Origin: Methylocapsa palsarum
Lineage (GTDB): Bacteria > Pseudomonadota > Alphaproteobacteria > Rhizobiales > Beijerinckiaceae
Reading direction: 5' to 3'
Assembly (NCBI RefSeq): GCF_900114285.1
Contig: NZ_FOSN01000010.1
Location: 62,001-126,000, forward strand
DNA: 64,000 nucleotides
Made by a program: the position numbers and the translations under genes. A model generated the notes under the pieces. It saw only the letters and a program-made list of their open reading frames with translations. It did not search any database and was not told the DNA's origin. Shown here piece after piece: positions 21,574-30,796 of the stretch; position 1 is the stretch's first letter; every line of letters starts with the position of its first letter.

Positions 21574-22242
21574 TCACCGCTCCATCGCTCCCATGATCGC
21601 CGCCTTGCAGCGCCCGGACAGCGAGGCGGAATTGTCGCGAAGACATGCAATCACCCGGCCGCCGCCCGGCAGAACATCGCCGCACAAGATGCGCACATCG
21701 CGTCCGCAGGCGCGCCGAAGGATCATGAATTCCTCGCGCGGCGCCATGGGCGGATAGGATTGCGCGCGAGGGGCGGGCGCCGCGGGCGCTGACGGGGAAG
21801 GCGCAGTCGCGGAAGGGGAAGGCGCAGTCGCGGGCGCGGGAGGCAAAGGCGCGGCGGGAGCGGAAGTCGCGACGGGCGCTTGCGCCGGCGTCGCCTGACG
21901 TCCCGGTTGTTGGGGCGAAGGCGTCTGCTCGGGCGAAGGCGTTTGTTGAGACGAGGGCGTCTGTTGGGACGAGGGCGCCGCGCCGCCGACGGCGTTGACC
22001 GCTTTGAGGCAAGCAGGCGAGAGACTCGCCGCATTTCCCTTCAGGCAGGCGAGCGACGCGGAGCCGCCCGGCGGGACGCTGGCGCAATGGGCGCGATAGT
22101 CGGATTGGCAGGACGCCCTGACGGCGCTGATTTCGGCTTGCGTCGGCTGCTGGGCGAGCGCCGCGGCCGGGAGAATCAGCAGGCCGACAATAGATGCGCA
22201 GCGGAGCCGCGCCTGAAGGCCCCAGCCCATGCTTTCACTCAT
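21574..22242 (-). CDS. secreted protein with two cysteine-rich repeats and a Pro/Gln linker
   Basis: About 222 aa with a signal peptide (cleavage near AAALAQQ). Two copies of a 4-Cys module flank a long linker: CQSDYRAHCASVPPGG...CLKGNAASLSPAC, and CGRDVRILCGDVLPGG...CLRDNSASLSGRC. This resembles the GLG1-type Cys-rich repeat, seen in periplasmic proteins of this order. The linker holds tandem SSQQTPS-like units and Ala/Pro/Ser repeats and is likely disordered. The molecular role is unknown. The start at 22242 is chosen because a signal peptide follows; 22278 is also open. Confidence 0.68.
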   Translation of the reverse strand: MSESMGWGLQARLRCASIVGLLILPAAALAQQPTQAEISAVRASCQSDYRAHCASVPPGGSASLACLKGNAASLSPACLKAVNAVGGAAPSSQQTPSSQQTPSPEQTPSPQQPGRQATPAQAPVATSAPAAPLPPAPATAPSPSATAPSPSAPAAPAPRAQSYPPMAPREEFMILRRACGRDVRILCGDVLPGGGRVIACLRDNSASLSGRCKAAIMGAMER

Positions 22243-22277
22243 TCGCGCCCTCCCGCCACATTCGCGCCCGTCGCGCA

Positions 22278-22526
22278 TCAGCCCGCATCAAGCGGTTCGG
22301 CGCCGCTTGGGCGCCCGTCCGGGCCCAATGTGATCTTTTCGATCCTCTGCTCGGCGCTCCGCAACAGACCTTCGCAATGTTTCTTCAAGGCCTCGCCGCG
22401 AGCATAAATCGCGATAGATTGCTCGAGCGCGACGGAGCCCTTTTCGAGCTGGTCGACGATGCCCTCGAGTTCCTTGAGCGCGGCCTCGAAAGACAGCGAG
22501 GCGACATCCTCTTTGGCGTCCGGCAC
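22278..22526 (-). CDS. xseB: exodeoxyribonuclease VII small subunit
   Basis: XseB, 82 aa from a GTG start, partner of XseA in degrading single-stranded DNA. The family core [20 protein letters not shown], the [20 protein letters not shown] segment and the RIEKI tail are clear. xseA is not in the window. A truncated copy of the interspersed repeat begins about 37 bases upstream of the start, in the likely promoter region. Confidence 0.93.
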   Translation of the reverse strand: MPDAKEDVASLSFEAALKELEGIVDQLEKGSVALEQSIAIYARGEALKKHCEGLLRSAEQRIEKITLGPDGRPSGAEPLDAG

Positions 22527-22562
22527 GTTGGCGTTTCCCGAAGTCCGGCTGTCGGCGACAGC

Positions 22563-22645
22563 GCGATCGCAAATCGCTCCAGAGTCAAAGACTTGAGCAT
22601 AGTCTTGTCGATGGGATCGATTCAATCCGATCGGAATATGCTCTA
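22563..22645 (+). repeat. interspersed MITE-like element, copy 3 (left end truncated)
   Basis: From GCGATCGCAAATCGCTCC to GGAATATGCTCTA, 83 bases. It lacks the left terminal repeat and most of the left palindrome; the right half is intact. It sits between the divergent-looking upstream side of xseB and the 3' end of the phosphatase-like gene. Confidence 0.8.
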
Positions 22646-22659
22646 GACGCGCTTGAGCG

Positions 22660-23172
22660 TCAGTGCAAGTCAAGCGCGAAGGGGACGCCCTCATAGCAAT
22701 CCCGGCCGCGGCCGATCCTTTCGACAGCGGCGGCCATGCGCCCGTCCCGGCCCAGCATGCTGTCGGCGATCGAAACCAGCCGCGCATTGGGGGTCGCGGT
22801 CGGCGAGTTCCGGCGGATGGCCTGCGCGATCTCGTCTTCGTCGCGCCTTGGGCTGAGAGCGCAGGCCGCGATGAAGGCGGCGGCGGTCGAGCGGCTGACG
22901 CCCGCATAGCAATGGATCAGCATCGGATGGGTCCGGTCCCATTGCTTCACGAACGCCAGAAGCTCGCCGACATGCGCGTCCGAAGCAAGGATATGGCCGT
23001 CCAGTTCCTTGACGATGTCTGAAATGACGACAAGCAGATGCCGGTCGGGCGTGATCGGATGCGGGCGCGGAACCGGAGTTCCTTCATCGATCAAGGTGAC
23101 AAGCGTCCGGGAGCCGGTTCGCCGGACCATGTCGGGAACCTTCGCCAAGGAACAAACGTGAATGCGCCCCAT
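22660..23172 (-). CDS. tyrosine/dual-specificity phosphatase-like protein
   Basis: A 170-aa protein with the CX5R signature [10 protein letters not shown] (Cys88, Arg94) of cysteine-dependent phosphatases. A candidate general acid lies in the loop before it. The ATG at 23172 is preceded by GAGGATG; an upstream frame continues to 23226. The cellular substrate cannot be told. Similar proteins of this size are common in alphaproteobacteria as stand-alone cytosolic phosphatases. Confidence 0.8.
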   Translation of the reverse strand: MGRIHVCSLAKVPDMVRRTGSRTLVTLIDEGTPVPRPHPITPDRHLLVVISDIVKELDGHILASDAHVGELLAFVKQWDRTHPMLIHCYAGVSRSTAAAFIAACALSPRRDEDEIAQAIRRNSPTATPNARLVSIADSMLGRDGRMAAAVERIGRGRDCYEGVPFALDLH

Positions 23173-23238
23173 ACCATCCTCAAACTTGCGCGTCCGGCGA
23201 GCCGCCCCCCCCCCGGCGGCGCCCAACGCAATGCATGA

Positions 23239-23892
23239 CTATAAACCCAAATGCTGCGATGCGGAACCGCCTTGGCCCGCCTTCCCGGTCAAACCCGAAA
23301 GTTCGGCGAGAAACCGGTCCGCCGCGAGGGTGGGAGACCACGGCTCCCAGGCGGCGCCCCCGAACATTTTCTGCAGCGGATCCGCGGGCAGAGGCGTGTA
23401 GGGAATCCGCAGGACGCGCCGCACTTCCGCTTGCGTCCAGCCGACGACATGCACGGCTTCGGAAGCGGCGGCGATGCGATCGGCCCGCTTGTGCGCTTTC
23501 CATTCCTCGGGCGTCCACGGCGCCAGGCCGTAGCGCAGGCCCACGGCGTTCTCGAGCATCGCGGTCAGATCGCGGTAAGCGCTCCCAAGAAAAGGCTTCA
23601 CCACCGAAATGCAGTCAAATCCCAGCAGCCCCTCGTCGGCGTCGTGGAGGAGCTCGCGAAGCTCCGCCTTGGGGTCTTTCAACGCAGGGGAAGAAAGCCT
23701 CCTCATGGCGAGGACGAGGAGCGAATGCTGCGCGACGGACAGCGGCAGGGGCCAGGCCGAATGGCCGCCCCAGCGATAGGTCCGCGCCAGCCCGATCGCA
23801 AGGTCGCGATCCTCCCAGTCGAACGGCGTCGGATTGAGCAGATCGAGGCGTTTGCCGGAAAATAGCCTGACCCAGGCGCGCGTTTCACTCAT
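23239..23892 (-). CDS. HD-domain phosphohydrolase (YfbR-like)
   Basis: A 217-aa HD-fold protein. The metal-binding residues are visible as His56 in SVAQHSLLV and His83-Asp84 in LLHDADEGLLGFD. This pattern resembles YfbR-type 5'-deoxynucleotidases, so a nucleotide phosphatase role is plausible but not shown. The start codon lies in the first unit of a 23-bp tandem repeat that extends upstream. Confidence 0.8.
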   Translation of the reverse strand: MSETRAWVRLFSGKRLDLLNPTPFDWEDRDLAIGLARTYRWGGHSAWPLPLSVAQHSLLVLAMRRLSSPALKDPKAELRELLHDADEGLLGFDCISVVKPFLGSAYRDLTAMLENAVGLRYGLAPWTPEEWKAHKRADRIAAASEAVHVVGWTQAEVRRVLRIPYTPLPADPLQKMFGGAAWEPWSPTLAADRFLAELSGLTGKAGQGGSASQHLGL

Positions 23893-23970
23893 GTAATTGT
23901 CCGCGTTTCACTGATGCAATTGTCCGCGCTTCACCGATGCAACTTTCCGGGTTTCGTTCATGCAAGCGCC
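23879..23970 (+). repeat. 23-bp tandem repeat, four units, over the HD gene start
   Basis: Units at 23879-23901, 23902-23924, 23925-23947 and 23948-23970. Read on the minus strand, each carries GTGAAACGCG-like sequence; the first unit contains the real ATG and codons for MSETR. The others have ATC in place of ATG. This looks like tandem duplication of the translation start region, degenerating with distance from the gene. Confidence 0.8.
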
Positions 23971-24076
23971 AAAGGCGGGATCAGGCGCGGCTCTGGCCCC
24001 AGCTGCGGTTTCATGGTCTCTACAGCTTCGCGGCGGGCGGCCGCCTTCTCTAACACGCCCCAGAGATTCTGCACGG

Positions 24077-24814
24077 ATGGAAGAAGATTTAGCGCTTCAT
24101 GACCCGCGATCGGGCTTGCGGAGGCTCGGCGTTAAGGACAGGCTCTTTGCGCTATGGCGTGTCGATCTCGAAGCATTCAGGCTCGACCCAAACGTTCTGT
24201 CCGCCGACGAACAGGACCGCGCCAACCGTTTTCTGCGCGACGAGGACCGGCGCCGGTTCGCCCTGACCCGCGCGGCCCTGCGTCATCTGCTGGCGAACGC
24301 GACCGGCCTGACCGCCGCAAAGATCCGGTTCGAAGCCGGTCCTTACGGCAAACCGTATCTTGCGGAGAGCCTTGATGTCCAAGGCGGCGGCGGACGGCTC
24401 GATTTCAACGTATCGCATTCCGGCGCCTTCGCCCTGATCGGGATCGCGCGAGGGCGCGCCATCGGCGTCGACATCGAAATCATGCGCGATACGATCGACG
24501 AATTGCAATTGGCCCGGGGGTTTTTCTCTGACGAGGAATATCGCTCTCTCGCCTCTCTTGAGGGAGCGGCGCGATTGCGTTCGTTTTACCGGATCTGGAG
24601 CTGCAAGGAGGCGGTCCTGAAATCGTTCGGGGCGGGAATTACGGAGCGCCTGCGCGATTTTTCGGTGGAATTGACCGCGGAAGGGTTCAGGCTTCATCGA
24701 GAAGCCGGAAATCTCGAACCGGGCCGCGCCGCGCTCGATCTCGCAGCCGTCCGGGTCGAACCGCTCGAAGCGCCGCAGCGCTATTCGGCGGCGTTCGCTC
24801 TGGCTCCGCTATAG
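24077..24814 (+). CDS. 4'-phosphopantetheinyl transferase (Sfp type)
   Basis: A 245-aa enzyme that loads phosphopantetheine from CoA onto carrier proteins. Signatures are FALTRAALRHLLA, the HSG motif in FNVSHSGAFAL, GVDIE (residues 130-134) and WSCKEAVLK (174-182), containing the Mg and CoA ligands. Length matches the Gsp/HetI/Sfp class rather than the short AcpS class. No carrier protein or synthase gene is nearby. The start is uncertain; the frame is open to 23960. Confidence 0.9.
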   Translation: MEEDLALHDPRSGLRRLGVKDRLFALWRVDLEAFRLDPNVLSADEQDRANRFLRDEDRRRFALTRAALRHLLANATGLTAAKIRFEAGPYGKPYLAESLDVQGGGGRLDFNVSHSGAFALIGIARGRAIGVDIEIMRDTIDELQLARGFFSDEEYRSLASLEGAARLRSFYRIWSCKEAVLKSFGAGITERLRDFSVELTAEGFRLHREAGNLEPGRAALDLAAVRVEPLEAPQRYSAAFALAPL

Positions 24815-24829
24815 AACTGGCGCCCTTCC

Positions 24830-25138
24830 TCAAACTTCTCCCGGCGCCTTCGCCTCGATCGCCAGCGCATGCACGCCTCCATTGAGTTCCGCGCGCAGCA
24901 GATCATTAATGGCGCGGTGCCGGTCGATCCGGCTCTTGCCTTTGAAAGCGTCGGCGACCACCTTGATCTTGAAATGCGTCTCTCCTGCGCCGCCCGCCGT
25001 TCCCGGCTGGGTCACGAGATGCGCGTGTCCGGCGTGCTTGCGGGATTCGTCGATCACTTCCATCAAGACAGGATCGAAGGCGGATTTCAGTTTCGATCGG
25101 ATTCGATCGCCGGCCGACGCTTGATTATGGTCACTCAT
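24830..25138 (-). CDS. bolA: BolA family protein
   Basis: A 102-aa BolA with the typical core SRKHAGHAHL, ETHFKIKVVADAFKGKSRIDRHRAI and a terminal GGVHALAIEAK. BolA proteins bind [2Fe-2S] clusters with monothiol glutaredoxins and act in iron regulation and stress morphology. The His in HALAIEAK and the GHAHL histidine fit the usual ligands. Divergent from the J-domain gene, as is usual in this order. Confidence 0.93.
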   Translation of the reverse strand: MSDHNQASAGDRIRSKLKSAFDPVLMEVIDESRKHAGHAHLVTQPGTAGGAGETHFKIKVVADAFKGKSRIDRHRAINDLLRAELNGGVHALAIEAKAPGEV

Positions 25139-25386
25139 TCCTGGCCTCCTTAACTTCGCTTGGCCTCGCCTTGGTCCACCTTGGCCTCACCTCGGCCTTC
25201 CGGAAGAAATCGCGGGGCCGCCGGCAAAATCAAGTCCCCCGCGCAGATCCGCGGCGACAAAACCACCGAGCAATCGCCGCGCCAGACGGACTGCGACTTT
25301 TATCACCGCCGCGATCCGCTCATTTCTCGTCTTAACGTGCGGATGCGCCTTGCGGCTACCTCAAAGACATTCATAATGCGGCCGTC

Positions 25387-25995
25387 ATGGATTTAAATTC
25401 TCGTCTCTTCGACCGCATCAGGGTCAAATCGGAACCGAAGCAGGCGGCGCGCCCGTCGCAGCCGCTTTGCAACCATCCGGGCTGCCGCGCGCCCGGCGAG
25501 TTCCGCGCGCCGATGGGCCGGCTGCGGGAAGGACAATATTTCAGTTTCTGCCTCGACCATGTCCGCGAGTACAACGCCTCCTATAATTATTTCAACGGCA
25601 TGACCCCCGAGGCGGTCGCCGTATATCAGCGTGACGCCCTCGTCGGGCATCGACCGACCTGGTCGATGGGATCAAACCGCACCGGCAAGAACTTCCGCGA
25701 GGAAGGCGACGACCCCTCGAGCCCCGGCGATACCCTTGGAATGTTCCGGCATCCCAACGCCGGCCCGCCTTCCAGAAGCCCCGCCAAACCCCGGTATGGA
25801 GTCGCGGCGCTGAAGGCCCTCGACCAGTTGGGTCTCGACGACGGCGCCGATCCTGCCTCGATCAAGGCGCGCTACAAGGACCTGGTCAAGAGGCTACATC
25901 CCGACGCCAATGGCGGGGACAGGTCGAACGAGGATAAACTGCGCGAAATCATCCGCGCCTATAATTATTTGAGAACGGTCAAACCCGCCGGATAG
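25387..25995 (+). CDS. J-domain protein with N-terminal Cys/His region
   Basis: A 202-aa protein. The last ~65 residues form a J domain with the HPD motif (KRLHPDANGGDRS) between helices II and III, which would stimulate an Hsp70 ATPase. The N-terminal third has CNHPGC and FCLDHV, a possible zinc site. There is no Gly/Phe or DnaJ zinc-finger domain, so it is not DnaJ itself. Conserved beside cobS and bolA in related genomes; a link to cobaltochelatase is possible but unproven. Confidence 0.85.
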   Translation: MDLNSRLFDRIRVKSEPKQAARPSQPLCNHPGCRAPGEFRAPMGRLREGQYFSFCLDHVREYNASYNYFNGMTPEAVAVYQRDALVGHRPTWSMGSNRTGKNFREEGDDPSSPGDTLGMFRHPNAGPPSRSPAKPRYGVAALKALDQLGLDDGADPASIKARYKDLVKRLHPDANGGDRSNEDKLREIIRAYNYLRTVKPAG

Positions 25996-26065
25996 CCCGG
26001 CTTCTGCCGCGCCCGGTCATCATTCCGGGAGAGCGGGCGTTTGACGAGACCTGCCCGGAGGATGG

Positions 26066-27064
26066 ATGCAGAGCATAATCGATCATGGCGCCGCCGTGGC
26101 GGGCCTTCCCGACATGAAGATATCGGTGCGCCAGGTTTTCGGCATCGACACCGACATGGAGGCGCCCGCCTTTTCGACAGAAGATCCGCATGTTCCGGAC
26201 CTCGACCCGGATTATCTGTTCGACCGCGACACCACCCTCGCCATTCTCGCGGGATTCGCCAAAAACCGCCGGGTGATGGTCACCGGCTATCACGGCACCG
26301 GCAAATCGACCCACATCGAGCAGGTCGCCGCGCGGCTGAACTGGCCTTGCGTGCGGATCAATCTCGACAGCCACGTCTCCCGCGTCGATCTTATCGGCAA
26401 GGACGCCATCGTCCTCAAGGACGGTCTCCAGGTCACCGAATTCAAGGACGGCATCCTGCCCTGGGCGCTGCAAAACAACGTGGCGCTCTGTTTCGACGAA
26501 TATGACGCGGGTCGCCCCGACGTGATGTTCGTCATCCAGCGCGTTCTCGAAGTGTCCGGCCGCCTGACCCTGCTCGACCAGAGCCGGGTGATCCGGCCGC
26601 ATCCCGCGTTCCGGCTGTTTTCGACGACGAACACGATCGGCCTCGGCGACACGTCGGGACTTTACCACGGCACCCAGCAGATCAATCAGGGCCAGATGGA
26701 CCGCTGGTCGATCGTCGCGACCCTGAATTACCTGCCGCACGACAAGGAGGTCGAGATCGTGCTGGCCAAGACCAAGAGTTTCCAGAAGACGAAGGAAGGC
26801 CGCGACCAGATCAACAAGATGGTGCGCGTCGCCGACCTGACCCGCAACGCCTTCGTCGCCGGCGACCTCTCGACGGTCATGAGCCCGCGCACGGTGATCA
26901 CCTGGGCCGAGAACACCGACATTTTCGGCGATGTCGGCTTTGCCTTCCGGCTCACCTTCCTCAACAAATGCGATGAGCTGGAGCGCACGCTGGTGGCCGA
27001 ATTCTATCAGCGCTGCTTCGGTAAGGAGCTTCCCGAAAGCGCGGTCAATGTCGTGATGAGTTGA
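26066..27064 (+). CDS. cobS: cobaltochelatase AAA+ subunit CobS
   Basis: AAA+ ATPase of the aerobic CobNST cobalt chelatase, which inserts cobalt into hydrogenobyrinic acid a,c-diamide for vitamin B12. The Walker A loop is GYHGTGKST (about residues 74-82) and Walker B is LCFDEYDAG. The start [12 protein letters not shown], reached after a short leader, is family-typical. At 332 aa it is full length. cobT follows after 24 bases, so the two are co-transcribed. cobN is not in the window. Confidence 0.96.
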   Translation: MQSIIDHGAAVAGLPDMKISVRQVFGIDTDMEAPAFSTEDPHVPDLDPDYLFDRDTTLAILAGFAKNRRVMVTGYHGTGKSTHIEQVAARLNWPCVRINLDSHVSRVDLIGKDAIVLKDGLQVTEFKDGILPWALQNNVALCFDEYDAGRPDVMFVIQRVLEVSGRLTLLDQSRVIRPHPAFRLFSTTNTIGLGDTSGLYHGTQQINQGQMDRWSIVATLNYLPHDKEVEIVLAKTKSFQKTKEGRDQINKMVRVADLTRNAFVAGDLSTVMSPRTVITWAENTDIFGDVGFAFRLTFLNKCDELERTLVAEFYQRCFGKELPESAVNVVMS

Positions 27065-27088
27065 CCCTCGCGGCGCCGGGACGATTCA

Positions 27089-29044
27089 ATGGCAAAGCGA
27101 GCCGGTTCCATGACCACCAACCATAAGCCGCCCGGCAAATACGAAAGTCCGCGCGAGCCGTTGAAGCGGGCCGTCGCCGGCTGCATGCGCGCGATGGCGA
27201 AAACGCCGCATCTCGAAGTGACCTTTGCGGCCGAGAAGCCGAACCTGATCCAGTCGACCGGCGCCGCGAAGGTCCGCCTGCCCGAGCCGGGACGCAAGCT
27301 CGACCGGCGTGAGACCGCGGTTTTACGGGGACACGCCGATTCGCTGGCGCTGCGCCTCGCCTGCCACGACATCGACATTCATCGCCGGCTGACGCCGTCG
27401 ACCCAGGGCGCGCGGGCGGTCTTCGACGCCGTGGAGCAGGCGAGGGTCGAGGCGATCGGATCAACCCGCATGGAAGGCGTCGCCGCCAATCTCGACGCGA
27501 TGCTGGACGACCGCTTTCAGCGCGCCCGCTACGGTGAGATCACGTCGAGGGCCGACGCGCCGCTGGAGGACGCGCTGGCGATGATCGTGCGCGAACGGCT
27601 GACCGGCCTCGCGCCGCCAAAACATGCCCGCAACATCGTCGATCTCTGGCGCCCCTGGGTCGAGGAGCGCGCCGCGGGCGATCTCGACAGGCTCGCCTCG
27701 TCCGCCGAAGACCAGCGCGCCTTCGGCCTTTGCATGCACAAGCTGCTGACCTCGCTCGAAATGATCGACGAAGGCAGCCTCGACAACGACGGTCAGGAGG
27801 ACGAAAACGGCGCCGACGAGGAAGACGAAGGCGACGCGAGCGTCGAGGGCGAGAGCGCGGAGAATTTGACCCGCGACCCGAGCCGCAGCGAGGCGTCCGA
27901 GGAGGCCCAGGAGGCGCTCGACGAGACGGAGATGGACTCCGCCGACGCGCCGACCGGCGAATTCGAGGACGAAGCGGAATTTTCCGATTCCGAACAGGCG
28001 GCGGACCCGAGGCGCCAGCCCGCGGGCGCGCCGGCCGCCTCGCGCGGCTCCGACTACAAGGCTTTCACCAGAAAACACGACGAGGTCGTCGCCGCCGAGG
28101 ATCTGTGCGATCCCGAAGAGCTCGACCGCCTCCGCGCTTATCTCGACAAGCAATTGCAGAATCTGTCCTCGATCGTCGCGCGCCTCGCCAATCGCCTTCA
28201 GCGCCGCCTGATGGCGCAGCAGAGCCGGTCCTGGGAGTTCGATCTCGAGGAGGGAATTCTCGATCCCGCCCGCCTGCCCCGCGTCATCGCCGACCCGCGC
28301 CAGCCGTTGTCGTTCAAGCGCGAGAAGGACACCGATTTCCGCGATACGGTCGTCTCATTGCTGATCGACAATTCCGGTTCAATGCGCGGGCGCCCCATCA
28401 CCGTCGCCGCGACCTGCGCCGACATCCTCGCCCGCACGCTGGAGCGCTGCGGCGTCAAGGTCGAAATTCTGGGCTTCACCACGCGCGCGTGGAAAGGCGG
28501 CCAGTCGCGCGAGGCGTGGCTGCAGGCGGGCAAGCCCGCGGCGCCGGGACGGCTCAACGACCTGCGGCATATCATCTATAAATCCGCCGACGCGCCATGG
28601 CGGCGGTCGCGCAAGCATCTCGGCCTGATGATGCGCGAGGGTCTGCTCAAGGAAAACATCGACGGCGAGGCGCTCGACTGGGCGCACCGGCGCCTGCTGG
28701 CTCGGCCCGAACAGCGCAAGATTCTCATGATGATCTCGGACGGCGCGCCTGTCGACGATTCGACGCTCTCGGTCAATCCCGGCAATTATCTCGAAAAACA
28801 CCTGCGCCACATCATCGAGGAGATCGAGACCCGCTCGCCGGTGGAGTTGATCGCGATCGGAATCGGTCACGACGTGACGCGCTATTACCGCCGCGCCGTC
28901 ACCATCGTTGACGCCGAGGAGCTCGGCGGGGCGATGACCGAAAAACTTGCGGAGCTGTTCAACGAAAACGCCCAGCCGGTCCGGGCGCCGTTCACGCCGA
29001 GGTGGAAGGAAAGCAAAAGCGCCACACGAGGCGCATTGCACTGA
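27089..29044 (+). CDS. cobT: cobaltochelatase subunit CobT
   Basis: CobT, 651 aa, partners CobS in a chaperone-like ring that drives CobN. N-terminal region starts with [20 protein letters not shown]; an acidic Glu/Asp/Ser-rich linker spans about 230-330; the C-terminal von Willebrand A domain carries the MIDAS motif DNSGS (Asp427) and later [20 protein letters not shown]. The next frame overlaps only the last codons, and base composition changes sharply right after the stop. Confidence 0.96.
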   Translation: MAKRAGSMTTNHKPPGKYESPREPLKRAVAGCMRAMAKTPHLEVTFAAEKPNLIQSTGAAKVRLPEPGRKLDRRETAVLRGHADSLALRLACHDIDIHRRLTPSTQGARAVFDAVEQARVEAIGSTRMEGVAANLDAMLDDRFQRARYGEITSRADAPLEDALAMIVRERLTGLAPPKHARNIVDLWRPWVEERAAGDLDRLASSAEDQRAFGLCMHKLLTSLEMIDEGSLDNDGQEDENGADEEDEGDASVEGESAENLTRDPSRSEASEEAQEALDETEMDSADAPTGEFEDEAEFSDSEQAADPRRQPAGAPAASRGSDYKAFTRKHDEVVAAEDLCDPEELDRLRAYLDKQLQNLSSIVARLANRLQRRLMAQQSRSWEFDLEEGILDPARLPRVIADPRQPLSFKREKDTDFRDTVVSLLIDNSGSMRGRPITVAATCADILARTLERCGVKVEILGFTTRAWKGGQSREAWLQAGKPAAPGRLNDLRHIIYKSADAPWRRSRKHLGLMMREGLLKENIDGEALDWAHRRLLARPEQRKILMMISDGAPVDDSTLSVNPGNYLEKHLRHIIEEIETRSPVELIAIGIGHDVTRYYRRAVTIVDAEELGGAMTEKLAELFNENAQPVRAPFTPRWKESKSATRGALH

Positions 29045-29133
29045 GGGCTCCGCAGCTGCCTACTTTCTCTGACCAACAGTGCCTGGGATCGCTTTGCTTT
29101 GTCGTTCGTGATCATGCGATCACTCTCGATGAT

Positions 29134-29823
29134 ATGCGTAAGGTTTTTCAGGAAAGCCTAGTTGATATTCATCAGCATATTCAATTAATCGCACCGAAAG
29201 CTGAAATATCTACAATACTAAAGCATCAGCTTACTTGGCTCGCAAGCGGTTATTATTGTTATTGTGGATTCGGCGGTTATATCCGGCAATTTGATCATAG
29301 AAAAATCCTAGCAGAGATCGCCCACCTTGAGAATAAGGCTCTTCCGACCGCGACGAAACCAGAGTCTGAGTTCCCCGGCATACTCAAGGGATTTTGGCAC
29401 AAACATTTCCCTGACGAAAACTATCTCTTAAAGAATATAATGTTAGAAAATAAAAAAAACTTTTACAAGTATTTATACAAAGACGCAGCCAATATATATA
29501 AAGAAAAAACAGGAAATACCCTGTTTGATTCGATATTAGACGAGAAGATGATCTCCCCGATGACTTATGTATCTTTTTTTGGTGCTTTAGAGGATCGCAT
29601 GGGAAATAATCGACTGGGCACAGTTTCACGAATGACGGGAGAATGGATCGTCTATACCCACGATGAAGCTGGCCGTCTTCACTATTTGACGCTTGCGGTT
29701 CACGACGAAAAAGTAAGTCTCTATCGCTCTATCGTGCAGCGTGTCTTCCAGACTGCTGCCGATTTTCCTTTCGTAAGCGAAAAATTGGGCAATAACGGAG
29801 TTAAACTGCCAAATTCGCGTTGA
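29134..29823 (+). CDS. AT-rich orphan gene, unknown protein
   Basis: About 229 aa from the ATG at 29134; the frame is open back to 29002, so the true start is uncertain and no strong ribosome site is seen. I recognise no family. Visible features are Tyr/Cys-rich YYCYCGFGGYIRQFDH, a Lys/Asn/Tyr-rich middle (KNFYKYLYKDAANIYKEK) and a late WIVYTHDEAGRLHYLTLAVH. Composition is foreign: bases 29401-29460 have 14 G+C out of 60, against roughly 60-65% nearby. It sits between cobT and a convergent membrane gene, so it was likely acquired horizontally. Confidence 0.7.
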   Translation: MRKVFQESLVDIHQHIQLIAPKAEISTILKHQLTWLASGYYCYCGFGGYIRQFDHRKILAEIAHLENKALPTATKPESEFPGILKGFWHKHFPDENYLLKNIMLENKKNFYKYLYKDAANIYKEKTGNTLFDSILDEKMISPMTYVSFFGALEDRMGNNRLGTVSRMTGEWIVYTHDEAGRLHYLTLAVHDEKVSLYRSIVQRVFQTAADFPFVSEKLGNNGVKLPNSR

Positions 29824-29837
29824 GCACTTTAAATTTT

Positions 29838-30449
29838 CTACCTAACGCTACGATTCGGCTTTTTTAGCCCGAACACGAGGGCATGCAGCTCGCGGTCTCC
29901 GACGATCCGGCCCAGTTCCTTGAACGCGAAGAACGGGATCAGCATGACGAAGAGGATCACGCCCGCTGACGCAATCCCCTTCGGGCTTCCGCCGCCGATT
30001 TCCGGAAAACTCGCGGCCATCGTCTTGCCTTCCCACCAGCCGACCGCCAGATGCTCGACGATGTGAAAACAGATGAAAAGGATCGCGAACTCGATCGACT
30101 GGTAGAGGATCGGATAGACAAGCGGCCGGTTCTCGAACCGGCGGCCGACATGAAAGCCTTCTGCGATGAGCATGACCTTGGCCAGCATCAGGGCGTTGAC
30201 AATCGCAAACCCCTGCTCGCGGAAATTGATTCCGTGCTCGGCGAGAACGATCGACTGATGCAGGGAAAAGAGAGCCAGCAAAACCCAGAGATACGCGGCC
30301 ATGACGAGAAATCGCCGCATCTCCTGCGCGGCTTTCTGTTTGAGCGTGGGCTTGCCGGCGACGGGCGCCGGAGAGGGGACGGTTCGCCTGTTCCCCACGC
30401 CGCCGCGCGGCGGCGAACTGCTCCTGGAAACCCTGTCGCTCAAGGCCAT
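29838..30449 (-). CDS. conserved inner-membrane protein, unknown function
   Basis: A 203-aa protein with about four membrane segments (FLVMAAYLWVLLALFSLHQS, the FAIVNALMLAKVMLIAE region, SIEFAILFICFHIVEHL and SAGVILFVMLIPFFAF). The order-conserved sequence LHQSIVLAEHGINFREQGF and the WWEGKT motif point to a known alphaproteobacterial family without assigned function. The first ~35 residues are Ser/Pro/Arg-rich; a later start near MRRFLVMAAYL is possible. Confidence 0.72.
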   Translation of the reverse strand: MALSDRVSRSSSPPRGGVGNRRTVPSPAPVAGKPTLKQKAAQEMRRFLVMAAYLWVLLALFSLHQSIVLAEHGINFREQGFAIVNALMLAKVMLIAEGFHVGRRFENRPLVYPILYQSIEFAILFICFHIVEHLAVGWWEGKTMAASFPEIGGGSPKGIASAGVILFVMLIPFFAFKELGRIVGDRELHALVFGLKKPNRSVR

Positions 30450-30482
30450 CGTGCGGCTCCCACCAGCGTTCGCGTCCGCGCG

Positions 30483-30701
30483 TCAGTAAATCCGGCGGCG
30501 GACATAGGCGCCGCGCGGCGCGACGACGACCGCGCGAGGCGCATAGACCGGACGGCGGGCGACGACGGCGCCGCGCGGGCCGGCGCAACCGGCGCGGTAA
30601 ACTCCGCGGGCGCAAACCACGGCGTTGGCCTCCTCGACCGAGGCGACCATGGAGCCCATGAAAACAAGAGCAGCGAAGGAGGAGAGCAAGCTCAGTTTCA
30701 T
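30483..30701 (-). CDS. small secreted protein, Val/Arg-rich
   Basis: A 72-aa protein with a signal peptide (MKLSLLSSFAALVFMGSMV, cleavage near ANA) and a mature part with CARGVYRAGCAGPRGAVVAR and repeats of RAVVVAPRG. AAGGAAT lies before the ATG. Similar short proteins recur in Bradyrhizobiaceae and Methylobacteriaceae; their function is unknown. Confidence 0.65.
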   Translation of the reverse strand: MKLSLLSSFAALVFMGSMVASVEEANAVVCARGVYRAGCAGPRGAVVARRPVYAPRAVVVAPRGAYVRRRIY

Positions 30702-30796
30702 TTCGATTCCTTGTTCAAGCGCTTTTCCAGGCCCTGTCGCTTAAAAAGCCAGGGCGCGCCTTTATAGACGAATCCACGTTTATTCGAAGTTTAAAA

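Noticed and set aside
23879..23970. Possible CRISPR array
   Set aside because: Units are contiguous 23-bp tandem repeats with no spacers, and no cas genes are nearby.
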